64,000 nt of DNA from DASRAU01 sp035638075 (GCA_035638075.1 DASRAU010000015.1:1-64000); one strand, 5' to 3'. Numbered from the stretch's first letter, positions 16,263 through 24,547 are shown. A program made the numbers and translations. Notes: generated by a model from the sequence alone, not told the origin.

Positions 16263-16774
16263 CGCCCGGGCCTGGCCGCGAGCCGGCCGACGAGGTCGGT
16301 CGTGGCGTGTCGCTTCGGGTCGCCCGCGACTTTCACGACACCTCCGTAGGCACGCACGATGGCCCCCTCGGGGACCGTCGCGGGGGTGTAGTCCGTCCCC
16401 TTGCAGTGGACCTCCGGGCGCAGGCGGCGCAGGACGTCGCCGACCGTCCGGCCCTCGAAGACCAGCACCAGGTCGACGCCGCGCACACCCGCCACGAGCC
16501 GGGCGCGGTCGCGCGCCGGCACCAGCGGCCTGCCCGGGCCGCGCAGGGCGCGGGCCGAGCCGTCGCCGTTCACCGCCACGACCAGGAGGTCTCCGAAGCG
16601 CCGCGCGCCGCGCAGGTAGCGCAGGTGTCCCACGTGCAGGAGGTCGAACAGGCCGTTCGCCAGGACGACCCGCCGGCCGCGCCTGCGGGCGCGGAGCCAG
16701 CGGGCGGCCGCCGCGGGACGCAGGATGGGGGCGGGCTCCACCGCGCCGGCGCGCGGCCGGAGGCGCTTCTTCAC
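16259..16774 (-). CDS. hldC: Heptose 1-phosphate nucleotidyltransferase (HldE C-domain type)
   Basis: This 171-residue cytidylyltransferase-fold protein has the GLFDLLHVGHLRYL motif (HxGH) and the CKGTDY segment near the end. It matches the nucleotidyltransferase half of HldE/RfaE, which activates D-glycero-beta-D-manno-heptose 1-phosphate with ATP or a related nucleotide for LPS core synthesis. Here it is a separate gene, as in split RfaE2 systems. Its ATG overlaps the stop of the sugar kinase gene. The first 35 residues, rich in Arg and Ala, precede the fold. The nucleotide used cannot be read from the sequence. Confidence 0.9.
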   Translation of the reverse strand: MKKRLRPRAGAVEPAPILRPAAAARWLRARRRGRRVVLANGLFDLLHVGHLRYLRGARRFGDLLVVAVNGDGSARALRGPGRPLVPARDRARLVAGVRGVDLVLVFEGRTVGDVLRRLRPEVHCKGTDYTPATVPEGAIVRAYGGVVKVAGDPKRHATTDLVGRLAARPGR

Positions 16775-17832
16775 CGACCCTCGAGGCGCGCCTCGAGCTG
16801 CGCGTCGTGGCGCACCGCCTGGCGCAGCTCGTCGGGCGACACGGTGGCGGTCCCGCGCTTCATGACGACGAGGCCCCCCGCGTAGTTGGCGAGGAGGGCT
16901 GCCTCCACCGCCTGCGCCCCGGCCAGCGTCGCGAGGGCGAGGGTGGCGATGACGGTGTCGCCGGCGCCGGTGACGTCGGCCACTTCGTCCGTGCCGTACA
17001 CCGCCAGGCGGGCCCGCGCCCCGGCGGCGCCGGCCACCGCCATGCCCAGGCTTCCGAGGGTGACGACGACCGTCCCGGCGTCGAGACGCTCGCGAATCGC
17101 CTCGGCGGCGGCGTGCAGCCGCTCCGGGTCGTCTCCGATGGGGCCCGCGAGTGCGCTCTCCGCCTCCTGCAGGTTGGGCGTCGCGGCCGCCACGCCGTGG
17201 AAGCGCCGGAGCTGCGAGCGCGAATCGACGAAGACCGGGCGCTTCGCTTCGCGGGCGGCGGCGAGCAGCGGCTCGATCGTCTCCTCGTGGAACAGGCCGA
17301 GCGAGTAGTCCGAGAAGACCACGCCGCGCGCCGCCCCGGCGGCGGCGCGCAGACGCGCGACCAGGTCGGGCGCGGCGGCCTTCGCGCCGCCTCCCGAATC
17401 CAGCCGCACGATCTGCTGCTGCACGGAGTGGGCGCTGCCGGCGAGGATGCGGCGCTTCTCGGGCGTGCGATAGCCCGGGTCGCGCTGGATGCCCGAGGTC
17501 GTGCAGCCGAGGCGGGCCAGCGCCTCGACGAGGGCCTCGCCGGCGGCATCGGCGCCGACCCGCCCGACGACGTCGGTTTTGGCGCCGAGCGCCGCGAGGT
17601 TGGCGGCGACGTTGGCCCCGCCGCCGGGCAGGCGGTCGGTCCGGACGTGATCGAGGATGAGGACCGGCGCCTCGCGCGAGATCCGCCCGATGCGGCCGTG
17701 CTCGAAGACGTCGAGGACGAGATCGGCCACCAGGAGCACCGGGGTCGCCGCCATGCGATCGACGATCTCGAGCAGCCGCTCCCGCACGGCGCCCGCGTCT
17801 CCGGCCCGGCCCCCCGCCTCGCCCTTCTTCAT
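16771..17832 (-). CDS. hldA: Heptose 7-phosphate kinase (RfaE1 type, PfkB family)
   Basis: This 353-residue PfkB-family kinase starts at ATG 17832 (MKKGEAGG). The N-terminal part has DLVLDVFEHGRIGRISREAP and LPGGGANVAANLAALG. The catalytic ATP/anion-hole motif is DVTGAGDTVIA near residue 290. In the HldE pathway it phosphorylates D-glycero-D-manno-heptose 7-phosphate at C1. Its place between gmhB and hldC fits exactly. It starts inside the end of gmhB and overlaps hldC, so all three steps are translationally coupled. Confidence 0.92.
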   Translation of the reverse strand: MKKGEAGGRAGDAGAVRERLLEIVDRMAATPVLLVADLVLDVFEHGRIGRISREAPVLILDHVRTDRLPGGGANVAANLAALGAKTDVVGRVGADAAGEALVEALARLGCTTSGIQRDPGYRTPEKRRILAGSAHSVQQQIVRLDSGGGAKAAAPDLVARLRAAAGAARGVVFSDYSLGLFHEETIEPLLAAAREAKRPVFVDSRSQLRRFHGVAAATPNLQEAESALAGPIGDDPERLHAAAEAIRERLDAGTVVVTLGSLGMAVAGAAGARARLAVYGTDEVADVTGAGDTVIATLALATLAGAQAVEAALLANYAGGLVVMKRGTATVSPDELRQAVRHDAQLEARLEGR

Positions 17833-18413
17833 GGCCCCTCCTGGTCGCGCGCCACGAGGTGGCGCACCGCGTCGAGCAGGTCCTCCGCCGTGTGGTCGGG
17901 ACGGTGACGGTATTCGTCCTGGTGGTGCTCCACGAGACCGCGGCCGTAACCGGTGAGCACCTGCACCACGCGCACGCCGGCGGCCGCCGCGGCCTCGATG
18001 TCGGGGAAGCCGTCGCCGATCATCCACGATCGGGAGAGATCGATGTCGTGCTCGGCCGCGGCGCGCCGCATCATCCCGGGCCGCGGCTTGCGGCAGTCGC
18101 AATCGGCCCGCCACGGCGGCTTGCCCTCGCGCGGGTGGTGCGGGCAGTAGTAGAAGGCATCGATGCGCGCTCCGCCCGCCGCCGCGCGCTGGCGCAGCTG
18201 CTCGTGCACCTCCTGCACCAGCGCGTCGGTGAACAGGCCCCGCGCCACCCCCGACTGGTTGGTCGTGATGATCACGAGATAGCCGTGCTCGTTGGCGAGG
18301 CGGATGGCCTCGAGGCTGCGCGGCAGCAGCCGGCTGCGGGACAGGTGATTCACGTAGCCCATCTCTTCGCAGACCGTCCCGTCCCGGTCCATGAAGATGG
18401 CCCGCCGGCTCAC
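17829..18413 (-). CDS. gmhB: Heptose 1,7-bisphosphate phosphatase
   Basis: This 194-residue HAD-family phosphatase starts at GTG 18413 (SRRAIFMDRDGTV). Motif I is DRDGT, motif II is TTNQSG, and the late motif is GDGFPD. A zinc loop, CPHH then CDC, is typical of GmhB and distinguishes it from other HAD enzymes, though the related HisB phosphatase domain has it too. GmhB removes the C7 phosphate of D-glycero-D-manno-heptose 1,7-bisphosphate. Neighbours hldA and hldC catalyse the flanking steps. The start overlaps the acyltransferase stop (GTGA). Confidence 0.93.
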   Translation of the reverse strand: MSRRAIFMDRDGTVCEEMGYVNHLSRSRLLPRSLEAIRLANEHGYLVIITTNQSGVARGLFTDALVQEVHEQLRQRAAAGGARIDAFYYCPHHPREGKPPWRADCDCRKPRPGMMRRAAAEHDIDLSRSWMIGDGFPDIEAAAAAGVRVVQVLTGYGRGLVEHHQDEYRHRPDHTAEDLLDAVRHLVARDQEGP

Positions 18414-19354
18414 GAGTGCACCGCGAGCGACACCGGCGCCGCCTCGGCCGGCCGCGGCCGCGTCCGCCAGCGGTCGTGCATCCACAGCCACATGTCGGGA
18501 CGCAGGCGAATCTCCTCCTCGAGCATGGCGGTCGAGCGGCGCATGAGGTCGCGCACGTCTTCTTCGATCGCGCCGTGCCGCCGCGGCTCGAGCGCCGGGC
18601 GGTAGGAGATCTGCAGCCGCCCGTCGGGGCGGAACCACGAGAAGACCGGCACGACTGGCGCGCCGCTCCGGAGCGCCAGGGTCGCGAGCGCCGGCGTGCT
18701 CGAGGCGGCGCGGCCGAAGAAGTCGATGAACAGGCCGGCGTCGCCGCGCACGTTCTGATCGATGAGGATGGCGATCGCCTCGCCCCGCGCCAGCGCCTTG
18801 AGGATCGGCCGCGCCGCGTGCCGCTTCGACAGGATGCGGTTGCCGCCCAGGCCCCTCAGCCGCGCGATGAAGCGGTCGTAGAGCGGATTCTCGAGCGGGC
18901 TGACCACCATGGTCATCGGCAGGCCGAGACGATGCTGCAGGAAGGCGATGAGCTCCCAGTGGCCGAAGTGCCCGGAGAAGACCAGCACGCCCTTGCCCTG
19001 CGCCGCGGCCGCCTTCAGGTGCTCGACCCCCTCGTAGACGGCGACCGCTTCGGTCGGGCGTCGCAGGTGCTCGGGGAAGTGCGTGGCGTCGGCGACGATG
19101 CGGCCGAGGTGGGCGAAGCACGCGCGCGCCACCCGCTCGCGCTCCTCGGTGCCCGTGCGGGGGCCGAGGGCTGCCTCGAGGTTGCGCCGGGCGATGCCGC
19201 GGTGCCGCGGCGAGACCAGGAAGAACAGGCGCCCGAGGGCGGCGCCGGCGCCGCGCGCCGCGCGCAGCGGCATCAGGGCGAGGAGCGCGAAGACCGAACG
19301 CCCCACGGCATAGCCGAGCCACTGGCCGACGGTGGCACGTCCCTCCCCCCTCAT
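18410..19354 (-). CDS. Lipid A biosynthesis acyltransferase (LpxL/HtrB family)
   Basis: This 314-residue membrane-associated acyltransferase has an N-terminal hydrophobic anchor (about residues 10-35). It has the HFGHWE catalytic HX4E motif near residue 126 and an IDQNVRGDAGLFIDFFG segment. It follows the pattern of Kdo2-lipid IVA lauroyl- or myristoyltransferases, which add secondary acyl chains to lipid A at the inner membrane. The exact acyl donor and position cannot be deduced. It lies between lpxK and gmhB, overlapping both by four bases. Confidence 0.9.
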   Translation of the reverse strand: MRGEGRATVGQWLGYAVGRSVFALLALMPLRAARGAGAALGRLFFLVSPRHRGIARRNLEAALGPRTGTEERERVARACFAHLGRIVADATHFPEHLRRPTEAVAVYEGVEHLKAAAAQGKGVLVFSGHFGHWELIAFLQHRLGLPMTMVVSPLENPLYDRFIARLRGLGGNRILSKRHAARPILKALARGEAIAILIDQNVRGDAGLFIDFFGRAASSTPALATLALRSGAPVVPVFSWFRPDGRLQISYRPALEPRRHGAIEEDVRDLMRRSTAMLEEEIRLRPDMWLWMHDRWRTRPRPAEAAPVSLAVHS

Positions 19355-20532
19355 GCGCTCACCGGACGAGAGGGGGCGGCCGAAGAGTGCCCGTGTGCCG
19401 CAGCGAGGCGTTGCAGGCGCTCCTCGACGAAGCGGGCGAGATCGGCCTCCTGCGGGAAGCGGGCCTCGATCGCCAGCGCGATGAGCGGCGGACCGGTCCG
19501 AGCCACAGCGGGGGAGTCGGAGGCGGAGATGGCGGCGTCGAGGCGCACCAGATCCTTCTCGGTCGTCACGATCAGCTCCGCCCCCGAGGCGAGGGCGTCC
19601 CGCTGGATCGCCGCCCTTTCCGTCGCACTGAAGCGATGGTGATCGGCGAAGCGCCGCGCTCCGACCAGGCGCGCCCCGAGACGGCGCAGATCCGCCTCGA
19701 AGCGATCGGGACGCGCGATCCCGGAGAGAGCGAACACCGCCCGCCCGCGCAGCGCGTCCAGGGGCAGGGGCGGCTCGTCGGGCCGGACCAGGCGGCTCGG
19801 GACGATGCGGGCGTGGAAGATCGGCGCGTTCGGATGGTGACGCTCCAGGGCGGCGCGGAGAGCCGGCGGAACGGCGCCGTCGCCGCGCGTCACGACAAGA
19901 GCATCGGCCCGGCGCATCCCCGAGATCGGTTCGCGCAGCGGGCCGAAGGGCAGGATTCTACCATTGCCGAAAGGGGCCTCGCCGTCGACGAGGAGCAGGT
20001 CGACATCACGCGCGACGGCGCGATGCTGGAAGGCATCGTCGAGCAGGAGGACGCGGGGGGCGGGCTTTTCCGGAAGAAGGCCGAACGCCATCCGCCGGTC
20101 CGCCGCGACCGCGACCACGGCACGCGGGTGCGCCTGCGCCAGGAGCACCGGCTCGTCCCCGGCGGCCTCGGGGCCGGCGAGCAGGCGCGCGCCGTCCGAC
20201 ACCAGGACCGGAGCGCTCCCGGCCCGGCCGTAGCCGCGGCTGACGATGCCGACCGCGAACCCGCGGGCCAGAAGCGCCCCGGCGAGCGACGAGGTCACCG
20301 GGGTTTTCCCCGAGCCGCCGACCGTCAGGTTGCCGATCGACACGACGGGCCACGCGAGGCTCGCCGGATGGAGGACCCCGCGGTCGTAGAGCCCGTTCCG
20401 GAGCCGCACGGCGCCGCGATAGAGCAGCGCGGGGAGCGCGAGCGCCGCCTGCGCGAGAGGGGAGCGGCGAAACGGATCGGTCGCCGTCACGTCCGGCGTG
20501 CGCGCCGGCTGCGCCGCTTCATGCTCCCTCAC
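19351..20532 (-). CDS. lpxK: Tetraacyldisaccharide 4'-kinase
   Basis: This 393-residue kinase phosphorylates the lipid A precursor at the 4' position to make lipid IVA. The P-loop is GNLTVGGSGKTPV near residue 70, and the DDAFQH motif follows near residue 166. The N-terminus has an amphipathic segment ahead of the P-loop, as usual in LpxK. It starts at GTG 20532, overlapping the waaA stop, and its own stop overlaps the acyltransferase start. Some proline/alanine-rich residues at the beginning (1-30) may not be part of the fold. Confidence 0.95.
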   Translation of the reverse strand: MREHEAAQPARTPDVTATDPFRRSPLAQAALALPALLYRGAVRLRNGLYDRGVLHPASLAWPVVSIGNLTVGGSGKTPVTSSLAGALLARGFAVGIVSRGYGRAGSAPVLVSDGARLLAGPEAAGDEPVLLAQAHPRAVVAVAADRRMAFGLLPEKPAPRVLLLDDAFQHRAVARDVDLLLVDGEAPFGNGRILPFGPLREPISGMRRADALVVTRGDGAVPPALRAALERHHPNAPIFHARIVPSRLVRPDEPPLPLDALRGRAVFALSGIARPDRFEADLRRLGARLVGARRFADHHRFSATERAAIQRDALASGAELIVTTEKDLVRLDAAISASDSPAVARTGPPLIALAIEARFPQEADLARFVEERLQRLAAAHGHSSAAPSRPVSA

Positions 20533-21857
20533 CCGCGCACGGCCCCGCGCGGCGGCTTCGTGCCGAGGGCGCCGGCCAGAAGCGCGACGGTGCGTTCGAG
20601 CGCGCCGCGATTCCGCTTCACGGTGTCGCGCGCCCGCGCGCCCGCCGCCGATCGGGCCGCGGAGTCGTGCGCCAGCCGCAGCACCTCCGCGGCGAGGGCC
20701 CGACCGTCCGCGACCTGGAAGCCTCCCCCGGACGCGACGAGCGCTTCGGCCGCGAAGCGCACCGTGTCCACGTGCGGACCGAACAGGACCGGCACACCGG
20801 CGGCCGCCGGCTCGAGCAGGTTCTGGCCACCTCTTGATACCAGGCTCCCGCCGACGAACGCCACGGTGGCGCAGGCATAGATCGCGGGGAGGACCCCCAT
20901 GCGGTCCACCACCACGACGTCATACCCCGGATCCGCCGGCGAAGCCGTGCCGCCCGCATCCTCGAAAGAGCTCCAGGGACGCACGCGCCAGCCGGGCCGT
21001 TCGAGCAGTCGGCGTGCCGGCGTCACGTCCTCCGGATGGCGCGGGGCGATGACCAGGAGAGCATCCGGGACCGCGGCCCGCAAAGCGGCGAAGGCGTCCG
21101 CCACCGGCGCCGCCTCGGCGCGGGCGGTGCTCCCGGCGACGAAGACGACCGCATCGGCGCGCAGGCCGAGCCGCCGGCGCACGGGATCCCCGGCCGCTTC
21201 GGGCACCGGGAGATCGAACTTGATGTTCCCCGTGGTCCTGACGCGATCCGCCGGCACGCCCAGCGTCACGAAGCGCCCCGCGTCCTCCTGCGACTGCGCC
21301 GCGACGAGCTGCATCGCCGCCATCCCCGGGGCGAAGAGCGAGCGCGCGCGGCGCTGACGCGAGAAGCCGCGCGGAGACAGCCGCCCGTTGACCACGAGCA
21401 CCGGGACGCCGCGGAGAGGCGCCAGGCGCATGAGATTCGGCCACAGCTCGGTCTCGACGAGCACGAGCGCGCGCGGCCGCGCGGCGTCGAGGAAGCGGCC
21501 GATCGGCCCGGGCAGATCGAGCGGGAGAGCGCTGACCGCATCAGCCGCTCCGGGCGACCGTTCGCTGCGCCAGCGCTCCGCGAGCGCGCGCCCCGTGGCG
21601 GTCGTGGTCGTCAGCAGGATCGGAAGTGCCAGCCGCGGGCGCAGCGCGGCGATGAGCGCGTGCGCCAGCCGTACCTCGCCGAAGGAGACCGCGTGCACCC
21701 AGAGGGCGCCTTTGGGAAGGGAGGAGAGCTGCGGCGCACGTCCCAGCCGCTCGCGCCAGGGGACGGCGGGCCGGCCGTGAAGCGCTGCCATGACGATCTG
21801 GTAAGGGATCGACGCGACCCAGGCCAGCCGCAGGGCCGCCCCGTAGAGGGCGTCCAT
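20529..21857 (-). CDS. waaA: Kdo transferase (GT30)
   Basis: This 442-residue glycosyltransferase adds 3-deoxy-D-manno-octulosonic acid to lipid IVA. It has an N-terminal hydrophobic anchor, PWRERLGR, and VHAVSFGEVRLA with the catalytic glutamate. LLTTTTATGRALAERW and, in the C-terminal half, APRHPEDVTPARRLLER are also present. The late FVGGSLVSRGGQNLLEPAA motif is the CMP-Kdo site. It is the first gene of the six-gene LPS operon. The start codon lies just 9 bases after a strong predicted -10 box, so the mRNA may be leaderless. Confidence 0.95.
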   Translation of the reverse strand: MDALYGAALRLAWVASIPYQIVMAALHGRPAVPWRERLGRAPQLSSLPKGALWVHAVSFGEVRLAHALIAALRPRLALPILLTTTTATGRALAERWRSERSPGAADAVSALPLDLPGPIGRFLDAARPRALVLVETELWPNLMRLAPLRGVPVLVVNGRLSPRGFSRQRRARSLFAPGMAAMQLVAAQSQEDAGRFVTLGVPADRVRTTGNIKFDLPVPEAAGDPVRRRLGLRADAVVFVAGSTARAEAAPVADAFAALRAAVPDALLVIAPRHPEDVTPARRLLERPGWRVRPWSSFEDAGGTASPADPGYDVVVVDRMGVLPAIYACATVAFVGGSLVSRGGQNLLEPAAAGVPVLFGPHVDTVRFAAEALVASGGGFQVADGRALAAEVLRLAHDSAARSAAGARARDTVKRNRGALERTVALLAGALGTKPPRGAVRG

Positions 21858-21866
21858 CGCCGCGCG

Positions 21867-21895
21867 AGTCTATGGGATCGACCGGGGAGCGTCAA
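21867..21895 (-). promoter_or_regulatory. Promoter of the waaA LPS operon
   Basis: Reading the minus strand, TTGACG (21895-21890), a 17-base spacer and TAGACT (21872-21867) form a close match to the vegetative consensus. The expected start of transcription, about 21860, is only about 3 bases before the waaA ATG at 21857. Confidence 0.7.
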
Positions 21896-21957
21896 CGGAC
21901 CGACACACGGGCGGCGGGCCCCGAGAGCGGGGCGGCGCGGGTCACCGCGGCCGGGCA

Positions 21958-21987
21958 TTGGCGCCCCGCGATCCTCCTTCCTATATT
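21958..21987 (+). promoter_or_regulatory. Promoter of the receiver/HD-GYP gene
   Basis: TTGGCG (21958-21963), 18 bases and TATATT (21982-21987) precede ATG 21995. Only 7 bases separate the -10 box from the start codon. No Shine-Dalgarno sequence is visible, which again suggests a leaderless mRNA. Confidence 0.6.
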
Positions 21988-21994
21988 GGTTGGG

Positions 21995-23230
21995 ATGAGC
22001 CGTCCCGTCGTCCTCATCATCGACAACGCCTCCGTCACGCGCGTGATGCACAAGGAGGCGATCGAGGCCTCCTGCCCGAAGGAGATCGAGGTGCTCACGA
22101 CCGCCTCGGCCGAGGAGGCGCTCGGCACGCTCTACGCGCTGCGCGACCAGGGACGGACGATCGAGATGGTCATCGTGTCGCAGGGTCTGCCGGGCATCGC
22201 CGGCAACCGCCTGCTCGAGATCGTCTCGACGCAGTTCCCGGCGGTGTGCCGCATCCTCCTGAGCGACAAGCCGTCGCTCGACGAGGCGATCTACGCCTTC
22301 AACAACTCGGGGGTCGATCGCTACATCCCGCTGCCGTGGGAGAAGGAAGACATCAAGTTCACCATCACGTCGCTCCTGCGCCAGCGGGAGATGAGCCGGC
22401 TCAACGAGCGGCTCCTCTCCGACCTCCAGGTGCGCAACCAGGAGCTGGTGGTGGCGTTCCGCAACCTCGACGAGGCGAAGAAGGAGAACGAGCGGTCGTA
22501 CATCCAGACCGTCCAGTCGCTGGCGGTGGCGCTCGAGGCGAAGGACCGCTACACCGCCGGCCACTCGCAGCGGGTGGCGCGCTTCGCCACCCTCATCGCC
22601 CGCTCGATGGCGCTGGGGCGGGAGGAGCTGGAGATCGTCAGCCAGGTGGCCCTCCTGCACGACATCGGCAAGATCGGCATGCTCGACGCCATCCTGAACA
22701 AGCCGTCCAACCTGACGCCCGAGGAGCGCGAGCTGGTCAAGTCGCACCCGGTGGTCGGGGCGCAGATCCTCGCGCCGGTGAAGACCTTCGAGCGCCACGT
22801 CGCCGGCATCCGCTACCACCACGAGATGTTCGACGGCAGCGGCTACCCGGACAAGCTGAAGGGGGAGGAGATTCCCTTGCCGGCGCGCATCGTGTCGCTC
22901 GCCGACGCCTTCGACGCCATGACCTCGACCCGCCCGTACCGCATCGGCCTGCCGCTGGCCTTCGCCATGCAGGAGATGATCAAGATGCGCGGCCGCCAGT
23001 TCTGCCCGCTCGCCGTGGACGCCTTCGTCCGCGTCCTGCAGCAGACGGGCGTCGGCGACGTGCAGGGACTCGTCAGTACGCCCGCGGGCACCTCGACCGG
23101 CCCGAACCCGGCGGTGACCGCCGCGCCGGCCGCGAGCGCCCCCGCGCCGGACCCCGGTGCCCCGGGGAATGGCACGGCTGCGACGGAATCCTCGGAACGT
23201 CCCGACGACCCCCAGCGCAAAGCGGCCTGA
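21995..23230 (+). CDS. Degenerate receiver domain fused to HD-GYP phosphodiesterase
   Basis: This is a 411-residue cytoplasmic protein. Residues 4-125 form a receiver-like domain. A coiled segment follows at about 130-175, then an HD-GYP domain with HDIGKIG at 222-228 and HHEMFDGSGYP ending at 285. HD-GYP enzymes hydrolyse cyclic di-GMP. The receiver lacks normal phosphorylation residues. The acidic pair is DN (10-11), the phospho-aspartate position is Ser62 (VSQGLPG), and the conserved Lys is Leu113 (YIPLPW). It may therefore work as a phosphorylation-independent regulator. The C-terminal 50 residues are Ala/Pro-rich. The start is ATG 21995. Longer frames overlap the predicted promoter. Confidence 0.9.
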   Translation: MSRPVVLIIDNASVTRVMHKEAIEASCPKEIEVLTTASAEEALGTLYALRDQGRTIEMVIVSQGLPGIAGNRLLEIVSTQFPAVCRILLSDKPSLDEAIYAFNNSGVDRYIPLPWEKEDIKFTITSLLRQREMSRLNERLLSDLQVRNQELVVAFRNLDEAKKENERSYIQTVQSLAVALEAKDRYTAGHSQRVARFATLIARSMALGREELEIVSQVALLHDIGKIGMLDAILNKPSNLTPEERELVKSHPVVGAQILAPVKTFERHVAGIRYHHEMFDGSGYPDKLKGEEIPLPARIVSLADAFDAMTSTRPYRIGLPLAFAMQEMIKMRGRQFCPLAVDAFVRVLQQTGVGDVQGLVSTPAGTSTGPNPAVTAAPAASAPAPDPGAPGNGTAATESSERPDDPQRKAA

Positions 23231-23237
23231 ACGGCGC

Positions 23238-23266
23238 TTGACAGACCCGGAGCGCCGCGGTAGCCT
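23238..23266 (+). promoter_or_regulatory. Promoter of the small regulator-nadA unit
   Basis: TTGACA (23238-23243), 17 bases and TAGCCT (23261-23266) sit just after the HD-GYP stop. The AT-rich repeat block at 23274-23303 begins 8 bases after the -10 box, around the expected transcription start, so a bound repressor would block initiation. Confidence 0.6.
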
Positions 23267-23273
23267 TTCAATG

Positions 23274-23303
23274 GTATATAAAACCTATATATGAACCGTA
23301 TAC
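23274..23303 (+). repeat. Phased AT-rich repeats, candidate operator
   Basis: In a window that is nearly 70% G+C, this 30-base patch is strikingly AT-rich. It holds three TATA cores beginning at 23275, 23286 and 23299, roughly 11-13 bases apart. The first two are each followed by AACC, and these two AACC copies (23282 and 23294) are exactly 12 bases apart. The block covers the start codon of the ribbon-helix-helix-like gene. Proteins of that type often bind tandem short repeats, so an autoregulatory operator is a reasonable inference. Confidence 0.45.
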
Positions 23304-23554
23304 GCACGAGGAACGCGAGGACGGCGGGATCCACCTCCGGCGCCGGGACGGGGAAGCGCCGGGTGCGCTCCTTCACCGCCACGCGGCAGGACCTGACGAT
23401 GCTCGACACGGTGGCCCGGTATCACGGGTTCTCGAAGAGCGCGACGATCGCGAGCCTCGTCCGCCGCGAGTTCTGGCGCCTGTTCCCGGCCGGGATCCGC
23501 GGCATCCGGCCGGAGCGCGGGGCGCGGGTGATCGGGAGGGGCCATGCCGGCTGA
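23291..23554 (+). CDS. Small ribbon-helix-helix-like protein upstream of nadA
   Basis: This is an 87-residue basic protein. The first 23 residues are an Arg/Gly/Ser-rich tail. The core from about residue 24 reads as a strand (RVRSFTAT), a helix (RQDLTMLDTVARYHG), a turn (FSKSAT) and a second helix (IASLVRREFWRLF). That is the pattern of ribbon-helix-helix DNA-binding proteins, although I see no exact family match. Its last 11 bases overlap the nadA start, so the two are one unit. A plausible role is control of NAD synthesis and of its own gene. It has no Shine-Dalgarno sequence before ATG 23291 because the upstream sequence is the AT-rich repeat. Confidence 0.6.
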   Translation: MNRIRTRNARTAGSTSGAGTGKRRVRSFTATRQDLTMLDTVARYHGFSKSATIASLVRREFWRLFPAGIRGIRPERGARVIGRGHAG

Positions 23555-24542
23555 AGCCGCGCTCGCCGAGAGTTTCGTCCCGGAGATCTGGCGTCCGGCC
23601 GATCCCGCGGCCACCCGGGCCCTCATCGCCGAAGTGAAGGCGCTGGCGCGCGAGCGGGACGCGGTCCTGCTGGCGCACAACTACCAGCTCCCGGAGGTGC
23701 AGGAGGCGGCCGATTTCGTCGGCGACTCGCTCGGACTGTCGCTGCAGGCGCAGAAGACCTCCGCCTCGACCATCGTCTTCTGCGGCGTCCACTTCATGGC
23801 CGAATCGGCCCGCATCCTCAACCCGGACAAGACGGTCCTGCTGCCGAACCTCGCCGCCGGCTGCGCGCTGGCGGATTCGATCAGCCCCGAGTCTCTCCTC
23901 GAGTGGAAGGCCCGCTATCCCGGCCACGCGGTGGTGACCTACATCAACAGCAGCGCCGAAGTGAAGGCGCTGTCGGACATCTGCTGCACCTCGGCGAACG
24001 CCGTGTCGGTGGTGCGCAGCCTGTCGGAGCGGGACATCCTGTTCACCCCGGACCGCAACCTCGGCCGCTGGGTGGCGAAGCAGGTGCCGGAGAAAAACGT
24101 CGTCGTCTACGACGGCGCCTGCCCGACCCACGAGGTGCTTCGCTCCGCCAGCCTCGACCTGGTGAAGCGCAACCGCCCCGAGGCCGTCGTCATCGCCCAC
24201 CCGGAGTGCCGCGAGGATGTGCTCGCCATCGCCGACGAGATCTGCTCCACCTCGGGCATGATCGACGCGGTGGGGCGGCACCCCGAAGCGGACACCTTCA
24301 TCGTCGCCACCGAGTGGGCCCTCATCCACCAGCTGCAGAAGCGCTACCCGGGGAAGGAATTCGTTTCCGCCGACGGCTGCATCGGGTGCCGGCTGCACTG
24401 CCCCTACATGAAGATGATCGACCTGCCGGCGGTGCGCCGCGCGCTCCTCGAGAACGTCTTCCCGATCGAGGTGGACGCCGACGACGCGGCGGGAGCCCGC
24501 CGGGCCCTCGAGCGCATGATGGCCGTCCCCCGCGACCGCTGA
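23544..24542 (+). CDS. nadA: Quinolinate synthase A
   Basis: This 332-residue [4Fe-4S] enzyme condenses iminoaspartate with dihydroxyacetone phosphate to quinolinate in NAD synthesis. The three cluster ligands appear in FCGVHFMAES, AHPEC and HCPYMKM. LLAHNYQLPEVQEAADFVGDS and the NSSAEVKALSDICCTSANAV motifs are also typical. The start ATG 23544 has GGGAGGGGCC upstream and lies inside the small regulator gene. nadB and nadC are not in the window. Confidence 0.97.
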   Translation: MPAEAALAESFVPEIWRPADPAATRALIAEVKALARERDAVLLAHNYQLPEVQEAADFVGDSLGLSLQAQKTSASTIVFCGVHFMAESARILNPDKTVLLPNLAAGCALADSISPESLLEWKARYPGHAVVTYINSSAEVKALSDICCTSANAVSVVRSLSERDILFTPDRNLGRWVAKQVPEKNVVVYDGACPTHEVLRSASLDLVKRNRPEAVVIAHPECREDVLAIADEICSTSGMIDAVGRHPEADTFIVATEWALIHQLQKRYPGKEFVSADGCIGCRLHCPYMKMIDLPAVRRALLENVFPIEVDADDAAGARRALERMMAVPRDR

Positions 24543-24547
24543 CCGCG

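Noticed and set aside
18410..19354. Assigning the acyltransferase specifically as LpxL or LpxM
   Set aside because: The HX4E motif and layout support the family only. Acyl position and donor are not readable.
21872..21994. Longer start for the receiver/HD-GYP protein
   Set aside because: The extension would run through both divergent promoters and does not resemble a receiver N-terminus.
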